Shown: positions 56,001 through 64,000 of the stretch, piece after piece | Numbering within the stretch: position 1 is the stretch's first letter | How the letters are laid out: each line of letters begins with the position of its first letter | Assembly: GCA_963835825.1 (NCBI GenBank) | Contig: CAWIGZ010000011.1 | Span: forward strand, 1-64,000 | Direction of reading: 5' to 3' | Origin: JADGRB01 sp963835825 | GTDB lineage: Bacteria > Myxococcota_A > Polyangia > Fen-1088 | DNA length: 64,000 bases | Made by a program: the position numbers and the translations under genes | Notes under the pieces: generated by a model | Told to the model about the DNA's origin: nothing | Seen by the model: the letters and a program-made list of their open reading frames with translations, nothing else | The model's database searches: none

Positions 56001-56205
56001 CCAGCGCCTTTTGCAGGATCGGCGGCAGCGTCTTTTCGGGCTGGCTGGCCTGGTCGTCCTGGTCCTGGGCCGGCTTGCTGCTCTTGCCGGCGCCGGCGAA
56101 CGCGGTCGTGCCCGCAGTCGCCAGCGCGAACGCACCTGCGATGGAGAGGAGAGCCCGCCGCCGCCGGGCGACGCGGCCCGGTCTATTTGTAGTTCTCGTA
56201 CTCAT
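53040..56205 (-). pseudogene. GltD-like large periplasmic TPR protein (three frameshifts)
   Basis: The start at 56205 gives a signal peptide (LLSIAGAFALATAGTTAFAG). The protein is a long TPR solenoid: AESLYKLAELYWEESKEVYL, LTRAQATYLQLIDEYPKFRK, SIKYFQIILDKYPRSRYIAD, YDLALFKTAWCYWKLGDTTK and many more to the C-terminal ALSRLAENEFPKEAELRLST. Frame changes near 55625, 54880 and 53580 break one protein of about 1050 residues, the size of GltD (AgnA) in Myxococcus. The order, directly after the GltC-like gene and before the GltE-like gene, agrees. In the machine it is a periplasmic scaffold. The breaks are very likely indels since each half is well conserved. Confidence 0.82.
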
Positions 56206-57971
56206 CCGACCAGTACTCGCCCTCGAACGGCCAGTACTCCTCGTCATCGCCCATCAATCCCTCGAGCTGGAGGGTGGCGAACAGCTCAGCCGGGTAGCGG
56301 CCGTCGCGCAGGTGCTCGACCTCGATCTCCAGCTTCTTCTTCTTGCCGATGATGGCGTCGATCTGCGTGAGGCGGGCCTGCCGCAGCAGATCGCGCAGCC
56401 GCCTGTCCAGATCCGCCAGCGCCTTGTCGGCGATGAGCCCGGTGGCGGTGACCAGGCGCGCGCGCAGCTTGCGCGCCTCGGCGCCCAGGGCCAGCGTCGC
56501 CGCGGCCTCCTTGGCGAAGGGGCCGCCGCCGACGTTCTTGAGGCGCGCCGCCCGGTGCGCCTCGTCGGCGAGCTGGCTCACGCGCTCTTCCATCTCCGGA
56601 TCGCCGGCCGCCAGTGGGCGCAGCGACTCGACGTCCTGCACCAGGCGCACGGCCTCGGTGCCGTCGACGCCGTCGGTCTTCCCCTGGCCGTGCGCGGTCA
56701 ATTCGTCCCAGATCGCCACCTCGTTGGGGATGACGCCCGCCTCGCGATCGAGCGCCTGGATGTCGCCGTAGAACTTGTAGAAGCGCGGGTCGACCTTGAG
56801 CAGATCGGCGATCGGATCGTGCGGCGTGGCGATGGAGGCCTTGCTGAGCAGGCGCCGGTAGAGCGCCCCGCGCTTGGCCCGATCCTTGAGGAGCGCCGCC
56901 ACCTGCACCTCGATCGGGCCGTACACCTGGACGAACCGGTCCAGCGTCGCCCGCACGGAGTCGAACTGGCACGACTTGAGGTCGATCATCGCGTGCAGCA
57001 ACATCACGTCGGGCCCGAGGGGCGACCCGGGGAAGTTGTGGTCGAACTCCTCGAGAAACGCGCGCGCCGCCTCGTACTCCCCCTTCTGGAACATCGACCA
57101 CGACGCCTCGAAGAGCGCGTCGGGCAGCCGCTCCGAGTCGCTCGGAACGCGAAAGTAGAAGTAATAGGCGTCGTCGTACTTCCCCTGCTCGTGCGCGATC
57201 CGGCCCAGCGCCAGGTAGGCCAGGTCCTTGATCGCGAAATAGCGTCCGTCGATGAAGAAGGTGAAGCGGTCCTGGTCGGCCTGCTCGACGATCTCGCACA
57301 GGTTGGCGCGTGCCGAGGCGAAGTGATTCTGCCGCGCCTGGATGAGCCCACGGAAGTAGAGCGCGGCGGCGTAGAAGCGCGACTGGCGGTCGACCGCCGA
57401 GAACAGCGCCTCGGCGTGGGCGGCATCCCCCGTCTCGTAGGCCACCTTGCCGGCCAGGTAGGCGTGCTCGGCGGCGCTGTCGCGCGGCAGCGCCTCGCCG
57501 CGTCCTCGATCGTAATGATCCAGCACGGCCAGCATCGCCGCCTCTTCCTTGGTCTCGAGCGCGATGTCGACCAGCGCGCGGTAGGCGGGGGCGAACTGCG
57601 GGGTGCTTGGCGCCCCGGGCGAGCACGCGCAGCAGGTAACGCTCGGCGCTCTTGGTGCCGCCGGCCCGGATGAGGGCGCGGGCCAGGGTCAGCTCGGCGG
57701 TGGCGTAGTCGGGCGCGTATTCGAATTGCACGTAGCGCGGCGACTCGACGATCTTGTAGAGCCGGACGCTGGCGATCTCGGCGTTGCCGGTGACCAGATC
57801 GTCCTCGGCCGCGGCCAGCTCCTCGCGCAGCTTCTCCAGCGTCGCCGGCGTCTTGTCGCCGCCGAGCACGCCCGCCTTCTCGAGATCGGTCAGGTAGCGG
57901 GCCATGGGATCGCTGGTCGCCGGTGGCGCGGCGGCGGGCTGGCAGAGGAGGGCGACGAGGAGCGGGATCAT
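56183..57971 (-). pseudogene. GltC-like periplasmic TPR protein (one frameshift)
   Basis: Start at 57971 (MIPLLVALLCQPAAA, short signal). A shift near 57600 joins the N-terminal part (YATAELTLARALIRAGGTKS) to the rest: AAEHAYLAGKVAYETGDAAH, YAAALYFRGLIQARQNHFAS, KYDDAYYFYFRVPSDSERLP, a long helical middle and the striking aromatic-acidic end DDEEYWPFEGEYWSDEYENY. This end is a hallmark of GltC/NfsC proteins. About 595 residues. Its stop overlaps the start region of the GltD-like gene by 23 bp, and its start overlaps the upstream gene by 4 bp, so it is strongly coupled in the operon. Confidence 0.82.
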
Positions 57972-58672
57972 TTGTCCGACTTCAGCTCCAGCTCGATCTC
58001 CGGCTCGTACCCGGGGAGATCGCCGTCGTCGTCGGCGGTGAACGCCACGGTGGTCGTCTTGGCGTCGGGGACCTGGACCACGAACGTCTGCTCGGATTCG
58101 TAGCCGAGATCGGCGTGTTCCTTTTCGCCCTTCTTCCCGGGGCGCACCTCGATCTTCACGGTGACCGTGTGGGGTCCCGGCTTGACCGGCCGCTCGGAGA
58201 CCTTGATGAGCTCGTCGACCAGCGGCTTTTCACCCGAGTCCCAGATGGGGTTGCCGTCGAGGCGAATTTCCGCCCGGTGTAGGATGAAGTCCGGCGCCCC
58301 CTTCCAGCGCAGGGTGGCCCCCAGCCTGGAGGCGTAGATCCCCTCCTCGACCAGCTCGGCGCGGGCCCGGGCGCGGAACAGCTCGTCGCGCAGCCGGTCG
58401 TACTCGGCGCGCAGCTTGGCGAGGTCGACGGTGGGCGCCACGGGGGGCGCCGTCTCGCTGGCGCCGTTCCCGCTGTCGGCGGGCGCGGCGCTCTTGTCGG
58501 TGGGGCGTCCAGCGTCCGGCGTCCCCGAGGCCGCCGCCTCGGTTCCGGGATCGTTCTTGGCCACCTTCTTTGCCGGGCCCGCGGCGCGGGCGGGGAGGGC
58601 GGCGGCCGTCAGCGACGCCAGCGGCAACGCCATCACCAGTGCGGAGAGTCGGGGCAGCTTCATCGTCATCAC
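57968..58672 (-). CDS. Exported coiled-coil protein of the Glt/Nfs-type operon
   Basis: The 234-residue protein has a signal peptide (SALVMALPLASLTAAALPAR), a disordered Ala/Pro region, a short coiled coil (LAKLRAEYDRLRDELFRARA at about 90-110) and a beta-rich C-terminal domain (HRAEIRLDGNPIWDSGEKPL, GPHTVTVKIEVRPGKKGEKE) resembling an Ig-like PEGA domain. It lies between the second barrel gene and the GltC-like gene, with 4-bp overlaps on both sides. I do not recognise a Myxococcus name for it; it may be a periplasmic adaptor specific to this branch. Confidence 0.7.
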   Translation of the reverse strand: MMTMKLPRLSALVMALPLASLTAAALPARAAGPAKKVAKNDPGTEAAASGTPDAGRPTDKSAAPADSGNGASETAPPVAPTVDLAKLRAEYDRLRDELFRARARAELVEEGIYASRLGATLRWKGAPDFILHRAEIRLDGNPIWDSGEKPLVDELIKVSERPVKPGPHTVTVKIEVRPGKKGEKEHADLGYESEQTFVVQVPDAKTTTVAFTADDDGDLPGYEPEIELELKSDK

Positions 58673-59448
58673 TCCGTGAAGGGGACGTACATGCTCAGGC
58701 CGACCGTGGTGGTGAGGTCGTTGACGATCATCACCTGGGAAAGCAGCTGTTGCCGGTAGACGTGGTCGCGCACGTCGAAGCGAATCGCGAAGATGTGCCC
58801 GACAAAGAACTTCAGGCCGAAGCCGCCGTTGCCGGCGATGTCCTGGGAGATGACCGAATCGACCAGGCCGCCGCCCAGCGCCAGGTAGAAATCGAAGTGG
58901 CTGATCGAGCCGCCCAGCCGCATCTTGGCGTGCGCCGGCACCCAGATCAGATCGGCGTCGAAGTAGAGCTCGGTGCGCGGCTTGCCGGCCAGCACGCTAA
59001 AGGTCCGTTCGAGCTCGGGGCCGCCCGACGAGGTGAGCCGGGTGTAGGCCATCGAGGCCTCGACGCCGAGGTCCTCGGTCATGTGATAGGTGTAGGCGCC
59101 GCCGAAGGTGTAGGTGCCGTCGAAGAGATCGGAGACGTAGTAGCCGCCCTGCAACGACAGCTCGTGGCGGTTGGCCTGCTGAAAGAGGCGCTCGCGGCTG
59201 GTGCGCTGTTTTCGCTTCGCGAAGAGATCGGCTTTCACGTTCTCGTCGATGCAAGCGTCTTGGTGTTCGGCGTCTTTGGGTTCGGGACCCTGAGAGGGTC
59301 CCGCGCCCCCCGCGATGGGCTCGGACGAGCTGAGCTCGTCCTCCCCCGACGCGATCCCGCCCGCCTGTGAATCGTCCGCCGAGGCCTTTGCGGCGGTGCC
59401 GGCCACCAGCAGGGCGGCGCCGAGGGCGATGAGGCCTAGCCGAGCCAC
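58669..59448 (-). CDS. GltA/B-like outer-membrane beta-barrel protein
   Basis: The 259-residue protein has a signal peptide (LGLIALGAALLVAGTAAKAS), a disordered acidic linker and a barrel with ELSLQGGYYVSDLFDGTYTF, AYTYHMTEDLGVEASMAYTR, HAKMRLGGSISHFDFYLALG and the strand KFFVGHIFAIRFDVRDHVYR. These strands are the signature of the paired barrels GltA/GltB (NfsA/NfsB). A REP-like palindrome (59283-59303) is embedded in the linker codons. The gene overlaps its neighbours by 4 bp and 13 bp. Confidence 0.8.
   Translation of the reverse strand: MARLGLIALGAALLVAGTAAKASADDSQAGGIASGEDELSSSEPIAGGAGPSQGPEPKDAEHQDACIDENVKADLFAKRKQRTSRERLFQQANRHELSLQGGYYVSDLFDGTYTFGGAYTYHMTEDLGVEASMAYTRLTSSGGPELERTFSVLAGKPRTELYFDADLIWVPAHAKMRLGGSISHFDFYLALGGGLVDSVISQDIAGNGGFGLKFFVGHIFAIRFDVRDHVYRQQLLSQVMIVNDLTTTVGLSMYVPFTE
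59283..59303. repeat. Palindromic element inside coding sequence
   Basis: CGGGACCCT-GAG-AGGGTCCCG lies in the codons of the disordered linker of the barrel gene and encodes part of GPSQGPEPK on the minus strand. A near-identical hairpin occurs at 31593-31615 in an intergenic region. Confidence 0.5.
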
Positions 59449-60317
59449 AGGCTGAGCCCCGCGAGGATGGTGACGTTGTTGGTGATGCGCCCGCGCCCGA
59501 GGATCTCCTGCGGCAACAGGAAGTCGCGCAGGTCGAGCCGGAAGGCGAAGAACCGGTTGAAGTAGAGCTTGGCGCCGAGGCCGGCTTCCCAGGTCAATCC
59601 CAGCACGCTGGGGTCGTCGGTGCGTCCGGCGCCCACCACCGCGAACAGATCGCCGTGAACGATCGTCGTGTCGCTGAACTTGAACTTGGCGTGAATCGGA
59701 GACCAGAGCAGCGAGGCGATCCCCTGCCAGGCGACGGTGGGCGAAAAGTGGGTCTGCTGGTCGAACGCCGTGAACGGCTGCTCCAGACGGAACTGCATCG
59801 GCGACCGGGTGAGGAGAAACTCCAGCCCGAAGTCCTCCGACGGATAAAAGGCCACCGCGCCGCCATAGCTGTACGTCGACGACAGCGCGTCGGAAGCATA
59901 GAACCCGCCCAGCCCCGACAGCTCGAAGCGGTGCTTCTTGAGAAAATCGCGGCGCTGGACCCCCTTGCGGCGTCCGCCGGTCGCGTCTCCTTCGAGGCAG
60001 GCCAGCCCGTGAAGCGCCGATTCGGCCGACTCGGCTTCATCACCGCCCTCGTCGTCGCTGCTGTCGCCGGCGGCTTCGTTGGGCTGGCTGCTGGTGGCGT
60101 CGCGCCCGCTGCCGGCCGGCATGGTCGATTGATTGGTGGCTTGGCCGGCTTCGTCGTCTTGGTCGGCTTGGTTGGCTTGGGTCTCTCGGGTGGATTGGTC
60201 CGCGGACTCGAACGGGTTGTCCGTCGGCCCAGAGCCGGCCCCCGGGGGCGCGGCCAACGCCGAGGTCCCGTTGGTGAGCCCGTAGGCCAGAGCGATCACG
60301 ACCGCCGCACGTACCAA
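59436..60317 (-). CDS. GltA/B-like outer-membrane beta-barrel protein (first gene of operon)
   Basis: The 293-residue protein starts at a TTG (60317) with a signal peptide (AAVVIALAYGLTNGTSALAA), a long Gln/Asp/Ser-rich linker (residues 30-110) and a barrel: KHRFELSGLGGFYASDALSS, AVAFYPSEDFGLEFLLTRSP, HAKFKFSDTTIVHGDLFAVV, KLYFNRFFAFRLDLRDFLLP. This is the same family as the next gene, so the two are the paired barrels typical of Glt/Nfs machines. A good sigma-70 promoter lies just upstream (60327-60356). It may be leaderless or use a later start. Confidence 0.8.
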   Translation of the reverse strand: MVRAAVVIALAYGLTNGTSALAAPPGAGSGPTDNPFESADQSTRETQANQADQDDEAGQATNQSTMPAGSGRDATSSQPNEAAGDSSDDEGGDEAESAESALHGLACLEGDATGGRRKGVQRRDFLKKHRFELSGLGGFYASDALSSTYSYGGAVAFYPSEDFGLEFLLTRSPMQFRLEQPFTAFDQQTHFSPTVAWQGIASLLWSPIHAKFKFSDTTIVHGDLFAVVGAGRTDDPSVLGLTWEAGLGAKLYFNRFFAFRLDLRDFLLPQEILGRGRITNNVTILAGLSLWLG

Positions 60318-60326
60318 CGCGGGAAA

Positions 60327-60356
60327 ATCGTAGCCCTAGCGCACTGCGCTTGGCAA
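60327..60356 (-). promoter_or_regulatory. Sigma-70-type promoter of the glt-like operon
   Basis: On the minus strand the -35 box TTGCCA (60351-60356) and the -10 box TACGAT (60327-60332) are separated by 18 bp. The spacer contains the near-palindrome AGCGCAGTGCGCT. The predicted RNA start is only a few bases before the annotated TTG start, so translation may be leaderless. Confidence 0.5.
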
Positions 60357-60420
60357 GGTTCGTCATTCCGCATTCATCATTTGTGCGACGGAAAAGGAAG
60401 ATCTTTGCAGTGCGGGTAAG

Positions 60421-62169
60421 ATGCTTCACGACGTGCGCGACCCGACGGTGGGCCACGAGATGAAGAAACGGAATGTGGCGCAACCGCAGCGCAACAGGCG
60501 GAACCATGTGGCGCAACCCGGGCGGCGTGAGGGTGCCTCCGCCCCGGGCCGTCCTTCGACCGTTGGGCGTCGCTTGAGCCTTTGCCTGGGCCTCTGCGTC
60601 CTGCTCCGGCTGGGTTTCGGCTGCGCGAAACCCGCCTCGCGGTCCGACAGCGGAACGCACGATGGAGGCGCATCCGACGCGCGCGACGCCGAAAATGCCA
60701 CCTGCGCGCTCGATTGTACGGCGACCGGGCTCGCGTGCAGTCTCCGGCGATGCACGTCGACCGCCTGTCAGGGCGCGGAGACAGAAGGCGACGGGATCGC
60801 GGGCTGCCTCTTCTACACGCTGCAACCCGACAACGTGACCGCCGACGAAAACGCCACCACCAGCTTCTTGGTGGCCAACACCGGCGTCGCCCGCGCCAAC
60901 GTGACGCTCGAGGTGGCTCAGTCTCCGTCGGGCGACGCTGCATGGACGACACTGGGGGCGTTCCAGATCGATGTCGGGGCCTCGCGCCGCATCCCTGTCC
61001 CGGTCCGCGGCCTGCAAGTGACCGCGGTGGGGGTCACCCGGAAAGCGGCGCTCCGGATCTCCAGCGATCAGCCGGTGACCGTCTCCGAGATCGAGAGCGA
61101 CAACGTCGACAGCCTGGCGACCAGCAGCGGTGGGACGATGATTTTGCCGCTGCAGTCGCTGGGGACGGTCCACCGGGTCATCACCTATCCGCAGGAGGCG
61201 ACCGCCGACGTGGAGGCGACCGCCGGCAGCCGGGGGGGAAGTGCCCGGGTGATGGTCGTCGGAACGCAGGACGGAACGAGGGTGACCTTCTCACCGGTGA
61301 GCCCCCTGACCCCCGATCCCAGCGGCGACCCGACCGAGCTCACCGACGGCGGCAGCTATCAGTTCGTGCTCGACGACGGGGACGTCTTCCAGATTTACAG
61401 CAACGGCATGGGGGAGGATCTGACGGGCGGGGTGGTCTCCGCCAGCGCCGAGGTGGCGGTCTTCTCGGGGAACATCTCGACCAGCTATGGATCGACGGTC
61501 ACCGGGATCAATTCGGCCGACATGGCCCACGAGCAGATGCCGCCGCTCTCGCGCTGGAGCAAGCGTTACGTCGCGGCGGCGATGACGCCGCAGGCGAGCG
61601 TCGGGTGCACGTCCTTCTTCGGGATGGACGGGGCGTCGATCTGGCGGGTGCTCTCCTCGCAGGACGGGACCAAGGTGACGGTGGCGGGGCCGGGGATCCC
61701 CGCGACGACCTACCCGCTGGCCGCCGGTGAAGCCAAGACTCTCGTCGAGGTCGGCAGCTTCACGGTCACCGCCAACTATCCGATCCTCGTGACCCAGGGG
61801 ATCGACTGCGAGCCGAGCCTGTCGCTCGGCATGGCGGTCGACGGGACGACCCTCCTCACGAAACTCCCCTTCGCCGTGCCGCCCAGCTTCGATCTCCTGC
61901 TGGAGATCGTTCGCCCGAGCGGCGCGGAGATCCGCCTCGACAACAACGTCATCTCCGGAGCCCTGTTCCAGCCGGTGGGGGGCGGGTTCGAGGTCGCGTC
62001 GGTCCCGCTCGACCCCTGCATCCCCTCCGACGGCAGCGGCGTCTGCACCCACCAGCTGGTCTCCGGCGCGACGAACGGCGGGTTCGGAATGAGCCTGCGG
62101 GGGATGGACGTCGGGTCGAGCTTCGCGTTCACCGCGCCTCTGGTCGGCTGCGACCTCTGCCTCGACTGA
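60421..62169 (+). CDS. IgGFc-binding-like surface lipoprotein
   Basis: The 582-residue frame has a lipoprotein signal (SLCLGLCVLLRLGFGCAKP) beginning about 55 residues in, so the true start is downstream of 60421; no ATG fits, and a TTG near 60573 would give a normal signal. The head is Cys-rich (CALDCTATGLACSLRRC). The body matches the IgGFc-binding N-terminal domain: GCLFYTLQPDNVTADENATT, SSDQPVTVSEIESDNVDSLA, YSNGMGEDLTGGVVSASAEV, QMPPLSRWSKRYVAAAMTPQ. Such domains are common surface lipoproteins in Myxococcota; the ligand is unknown. Two copies of ATGTGGCGCAACC lie at the start of the frame (60472 and 60506) and may be operators rather than codons. Confidence 0.8.
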   Translation: MLHDVRDPTVGHEMKKRNVAQPQRNRRNHVAQPGRREGASAPGRPSTVGRRLSLCLGLCVLLRLGFGCAKPASRSDSGTHDGGASDARDAENATCALDCTATGLACSLRRCTSTACQGAETEGDGIAGCLFYTLQPDNVTADENATTSFLVANTGVARANVTLEVAQSPSGDAAWTTLGAFQIDVGASRRIPVPVRGLQVTAVGVTRKAALRISSDQPVTVSEIESDNVDSLATSSGGTMILPLQSLGTVHRVITYPQEATADVEATAGSRGGSARVMVVGTQDGTRVTFSPVSPLTPDPSGDPTELTDGGSYQFVLDDGDVFQIYSNGMGEDLTGGVVSASAEVAVFSGNISTSYGSTVTGINSADMAHEQMPPLSRWSKRYVAAAMTPQASVGCTSFFGMDGASIWRVLSSQDGTKVTVAGPGIPATTYPLAAGEAKTLVEVGSFTVTANYPILVTQGIDCEPSLSLGMAVDGTTLLTKLPFAVPPSFDLLLEIVRPSGAEIRLDNNVISGALFQPVGGGFEVASVPLDPCIPSDGSGVCTHQLVSGATNGGFGMSLRGMDVGSSFAFTAPLVGCDLCLD

Positions 62170-62215
62170 TTCCGCGCGACCTCCCGGCGCCCGAGCCGAG
62201 AAGCTGGGCCGAAGC

Positions 62216-63043
62216 TCAGGCGCCCTTGAGCGCTTCGAGGTCGGTGCGGAGGTCGTCGTTGGTGAAGTTGTCGCGCTTGCGGCGGATGTCGAAGTAGAGG
62301 AGCACGGTCCCCAGCACCGGAATCGGCAGCATCACCATGGTGAACAGATCGCTCAGCAGCGAGCCGACGAAGATGGCGGAGGGGGCGACGAAGATGTTGG
62401 CCACCAGCTGGGCGACGAAGCGGACGACGGCGAACGTCATCAGCAGCAGCGCCACGCGCAGCCAGTCCGAGCGGACCAGGGTGGTGCTCCGCTCGAGCGC
62501 CGCCCGGCCTCCCAGCCCCTCGATCAACACCACCGGCGAAACGAAGGTAAAGAAGAGGGCCAGCACCAGGCCCGGGATCACGAAGAAGAGGCAGCCGAGA
62601 GTGATCACGATGGCCGCCGGAATCACCGCCGAGAGCAGCTTGCCGAGTCGCCGGAAGAGGAGCATCCAGACCTCGCGCCACTCCGCGTGTCCGCCCAGGA
62701 TGCGGTCCGCGGCGGCGATGGTCAGCGCGCCGTTGGTCAGCGGCACGATGATCCCGTACAGAAAGAAGGCGGTCACCAGGGTGCCGAGGACGCCCAGCAG
62801 GTAGACGCTCAGGCTCCCGGCCAGCGCGGCGGCCGGATCGCCCGACGCCGCGATCGCCAGCGTCGGGCCCAGGATGGCGGCCCGGGCCATGGAATTGATG
62901 ATCGCCGCGGGGACGAACAGCAAAGCGCAGGTGAGGAGCAGCGGCTTGGCGTTCGCGCGGTAGAGCCGGAAGGCCTCGCCCAGGATGTCCGCCACGCCCT
63001 TTTCCGGCACGGGCGAACCTTCGGGAGTCATCGTCTCGTTCAC
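62216..63043 (-). CDS. Multi-pass membrane protein, glycerophosphodiesterase-membrane-domain-like
   Basis: The 275-residue protein has about six hydrophobic helices, for example KPLLLTCALLFVPAAIINSM, GVLGTLVTAFFLYGIIVPLT and VIPAAIVITLGCLFFVIPGL, with FRLYRANAKPLLLTCALL at the beginning. The pattern of an amphipathic start (FGEAFRLYRAN-like), short helices and a GLVLALFFTFVSPVVLIEG core is that of the GPDPase_memb/YciC-like family of unknown function. It is not in an operon with its neighbours. The start is ATG 63043. Confidence 0.7.
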   Translation of the reverse strand: MNETMTPEGSPVPEKGVADILGEAFRLYRANAKPLLLTCALLFVPAAIINSMARAAILGPTLAIAASGDPAAALAGSLSVYLLGVLGTLVTAFFLYGIIVPLTNGALTIAAADRILGGHAEWREVWMLLFRRLGKLLSAVIPAAIVITLGCLFFVIPGLVLALFFTFVSPVVLIEGLGGRAALERSTTLVRSDWLRVALLLMTFAVVRFVAQLVANIFVAPSAIFVGSLLSDLFTMVMLPIPVLGTVLLYFDIRRKRDNFTNDDLRTDLEALKGA

Positions 63044-63114
63044 GGGCAGTCCTCCTTCTCGAATCCGGCGCGAAGCATATATCGAAGGGGGGCCCGCGTG
63101 TTAGAAGTCGGCGG

Positions 63115-63981
63115 ATGGGCCGGCGCCCCGCATACGGTCTGCTTGGGCTGCCGTTCGCGCTGGCGGCGCTGGCGTTCGCGCCCGCGCCAGCCGCCGCCCA
63201 GGGCCAGCCGCCGTCCGGCCAAGCGCCGTCCGGCCAAGCGCCGCCGGGCCAAGCGCCGTCGGTGGAATTGCCCTCCGTGGAAGCGCCGCCCGTCGAGGCC
63301 CCGCCCGTCCAGCCCGCCGTCGCACCGCCGCAACTGCCCCCGACGCCGCTGGAAGCACCCCCGGTCCCGCCGCCCGTGACGCGGGTGCCCGAACAGCCGC
63401 CGGAGGTGGTCGAGGCTGAGCTGCTTTCGCTGGGACCACCGCCGCGGCCGCGCCTCTCGCTGGCGGTGGGCATGGGCGCCACCCGCGACGCCGTCGGGTT
63501 TCCCGACGGTGCGCACTTCATCCCGGCCTTCTTCGGCGTCGGCGGCTTTGGCGACGGCCTCATCGGGGTCGCTCTGGGCGCGTTCTCGTCGGCGGCATCG
63601 GGGCGGTTTCCGGCCGCCGACCGCCCGGTCGATCGGCTGGCGCTCGACGCCTTCGGCGTGTGGCGGCCGGCGGCCCGCCTGCGTCCCGGCGATTCGCGCT
63701 ACCGCCTGCGCGTCCTGCGCACGCTGGGGATCGAGCTGGGCCTCGGTCTCGAGCGTGACGGCCAGGTGGTGATCTCCGGCAGCCGCTGGCTCATCCACAC
63801 CGGCGCGCGGCTCGAGTTTCCGCTGACCTCCGGTCAGGCGAGCGAGCTGCGGCTGCGTCTGGCCGTGCGCCGGGCGTTCGGCCTCTACACGCCCGAGCTC
63901 TCGACGGCGTCGGGGGCGGGAGGGGCCATCTCGGTCGGCGACTCGACCGAGCTCTACGCCGCGCTCGCCGTCGTCTTCTAG
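63115..63981 (+). CDS. Exported Pro-rich outer-membrane barrel protein
   Basis: The 288-residue protein has a signal peptide (GLPFALAALAFAPAPAAAQG), a Pro/Val/Glu-rich spacer (residues 35-105) encoded partly by 15-bp repeats, and a barrel-like C-terminal part (LSLAVGMGATRDAVGFPDGA, LRLRLAVRRAFGLYTPELST) ending in YAALAVVF with a C-terminal Phe. The spacer could cross the periplasm or the cell wall. It is divergent from the membrane-protein gene. No family assigned beyond outer-membrane barrel. Confidence 0.7.
   Translation: MGRRPAYGLLGLPFALAALAFAPAPAAAQGQPPSGQAPSGQAPPGQAPSVELPSVEAPPVEAPPVQPAVAPPQLPPTPLEAPPVPPPVTRVPEQPPEVVEAELLSLGPPPRPRLSLAVGMGATRDAVGFPDGAHFIPAFFGVGGFGDGLIGVALGAFSSAASGRFPAADRPVDRLALDAFGVWRPAARLRPGDSRYRLRVLRTLGIELGLGLERDGQVVISGSRWLIHTGARLEFPLTSGQASELRLRLAVRRAFGLYTPELSTASGAGGAISVGDSTELYAALAVVF
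63211..63255 (+). repeat. 15-bp tandem repeat within coding sequence
   Basis: CCGTCCGGCCAAGCG occurs twice in tandem at 63211-63240 and a third time with two changes at 63241-63255. It encodes three PSGQA/PPGQA units of the Pro-rich spacer. Confidence 0.85.
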
Positions 63982-64000
63982 CCCGGCTAGACTTTCCCGC

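Overview
The window is about 64 kb of high-GC DNA and most likely comes from a myxobacterium (phylum Myxococcota). The evidence is a Haliangium-type bacterial microcompartment locus, a Glt/Nfs-type envelope machine, an FHA enhancer-binding protein, a Pkn-type kinase, an RCC1-repeat lipoprotein and many orphan outer-membrane barrels. No rRNA is present. Many obviously conserved genes are broken by one-base frameshifts, often at short G/C runs. I read most of these as sequencing indels in a draft assembly rather than true decay, so several CDS below are given as one gene spanning two or more frames.

Layout. (1) 1-8973: the right part of an integrative and mobilisable element. Positions 1-4640 form an integron cassette array: six attC-like sites separating small, mostly plus-strand cassettes that include a HEAT-repeat protein, an abortive-infection (Abi C-terminal) protein, a C39-like peptidase fragment and exported unknowns. 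A perfect 23-bp inverted repeat, a MOBF-like relaxase, an excisionase-like HTH and a tyrosine integrase follow. The integrase ends 22 bp short of the 3' end of a tRNA-Val(UAC). (2) 9256-13770: host genes (M16 peptidase, PilZ protein, rluD, pgeF). (3) 13859-15331 and 26949-29019: a Haliangium-type microcompartment (two BMC-T, one BMC-H, an aldehyde dehydrogenase with an encapsulation-type N-terminus), with a mutH-family gene at 15358-16017. (4) 16061-26908: a 10.8-kb defence island between two 40-bp direct repeats (39/40 identical) that splits the microcompartment locus. It carries a CARF-type sigma-54 activator, hsdM, hsdS, fic and hsdR in one minus-strand operon, and a divergent gene with a PD-(D/E)XK-like domain. 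(5) 29053-45367: serC, an FHA activator lacking GAFTGA, an RCC1 lipoprotein, a metallopeptidase lipoprotein, a kinase, and a cluster of beta-propeller/c-heme proteins with a HEAT-repeat partner. (6) 60317 down to 45381: a long minus-strand series whose order matches Glt/Nfs machines (two OM barrels, GltC-, GltD-, GltE-, GltF- and GltG-like proteins, OM lipoprotein, OM barrel). It continues into a heme-motif lipoprotein, an SH3/barrel protein and a DUF4266-DUF3570 pair. (7) 60421-63981: an IgGFc-binding-like lipoprotein, a multi-pass membrane protein and a Pro-rich barrel protein.

How the parts work together. The left end is horizontally acquired DNA: an element that can integrate and be mobilised, carrying a cassette array with at least one probable phage-defence cassette. 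The second acquired block is a restriction-modification island apparently governed by a ligand-sensing sigma-54 activator. The host background is envelope and surface biology plus a microcompartment that probably handles an aldehyde, although no signature enzyme is visible here.
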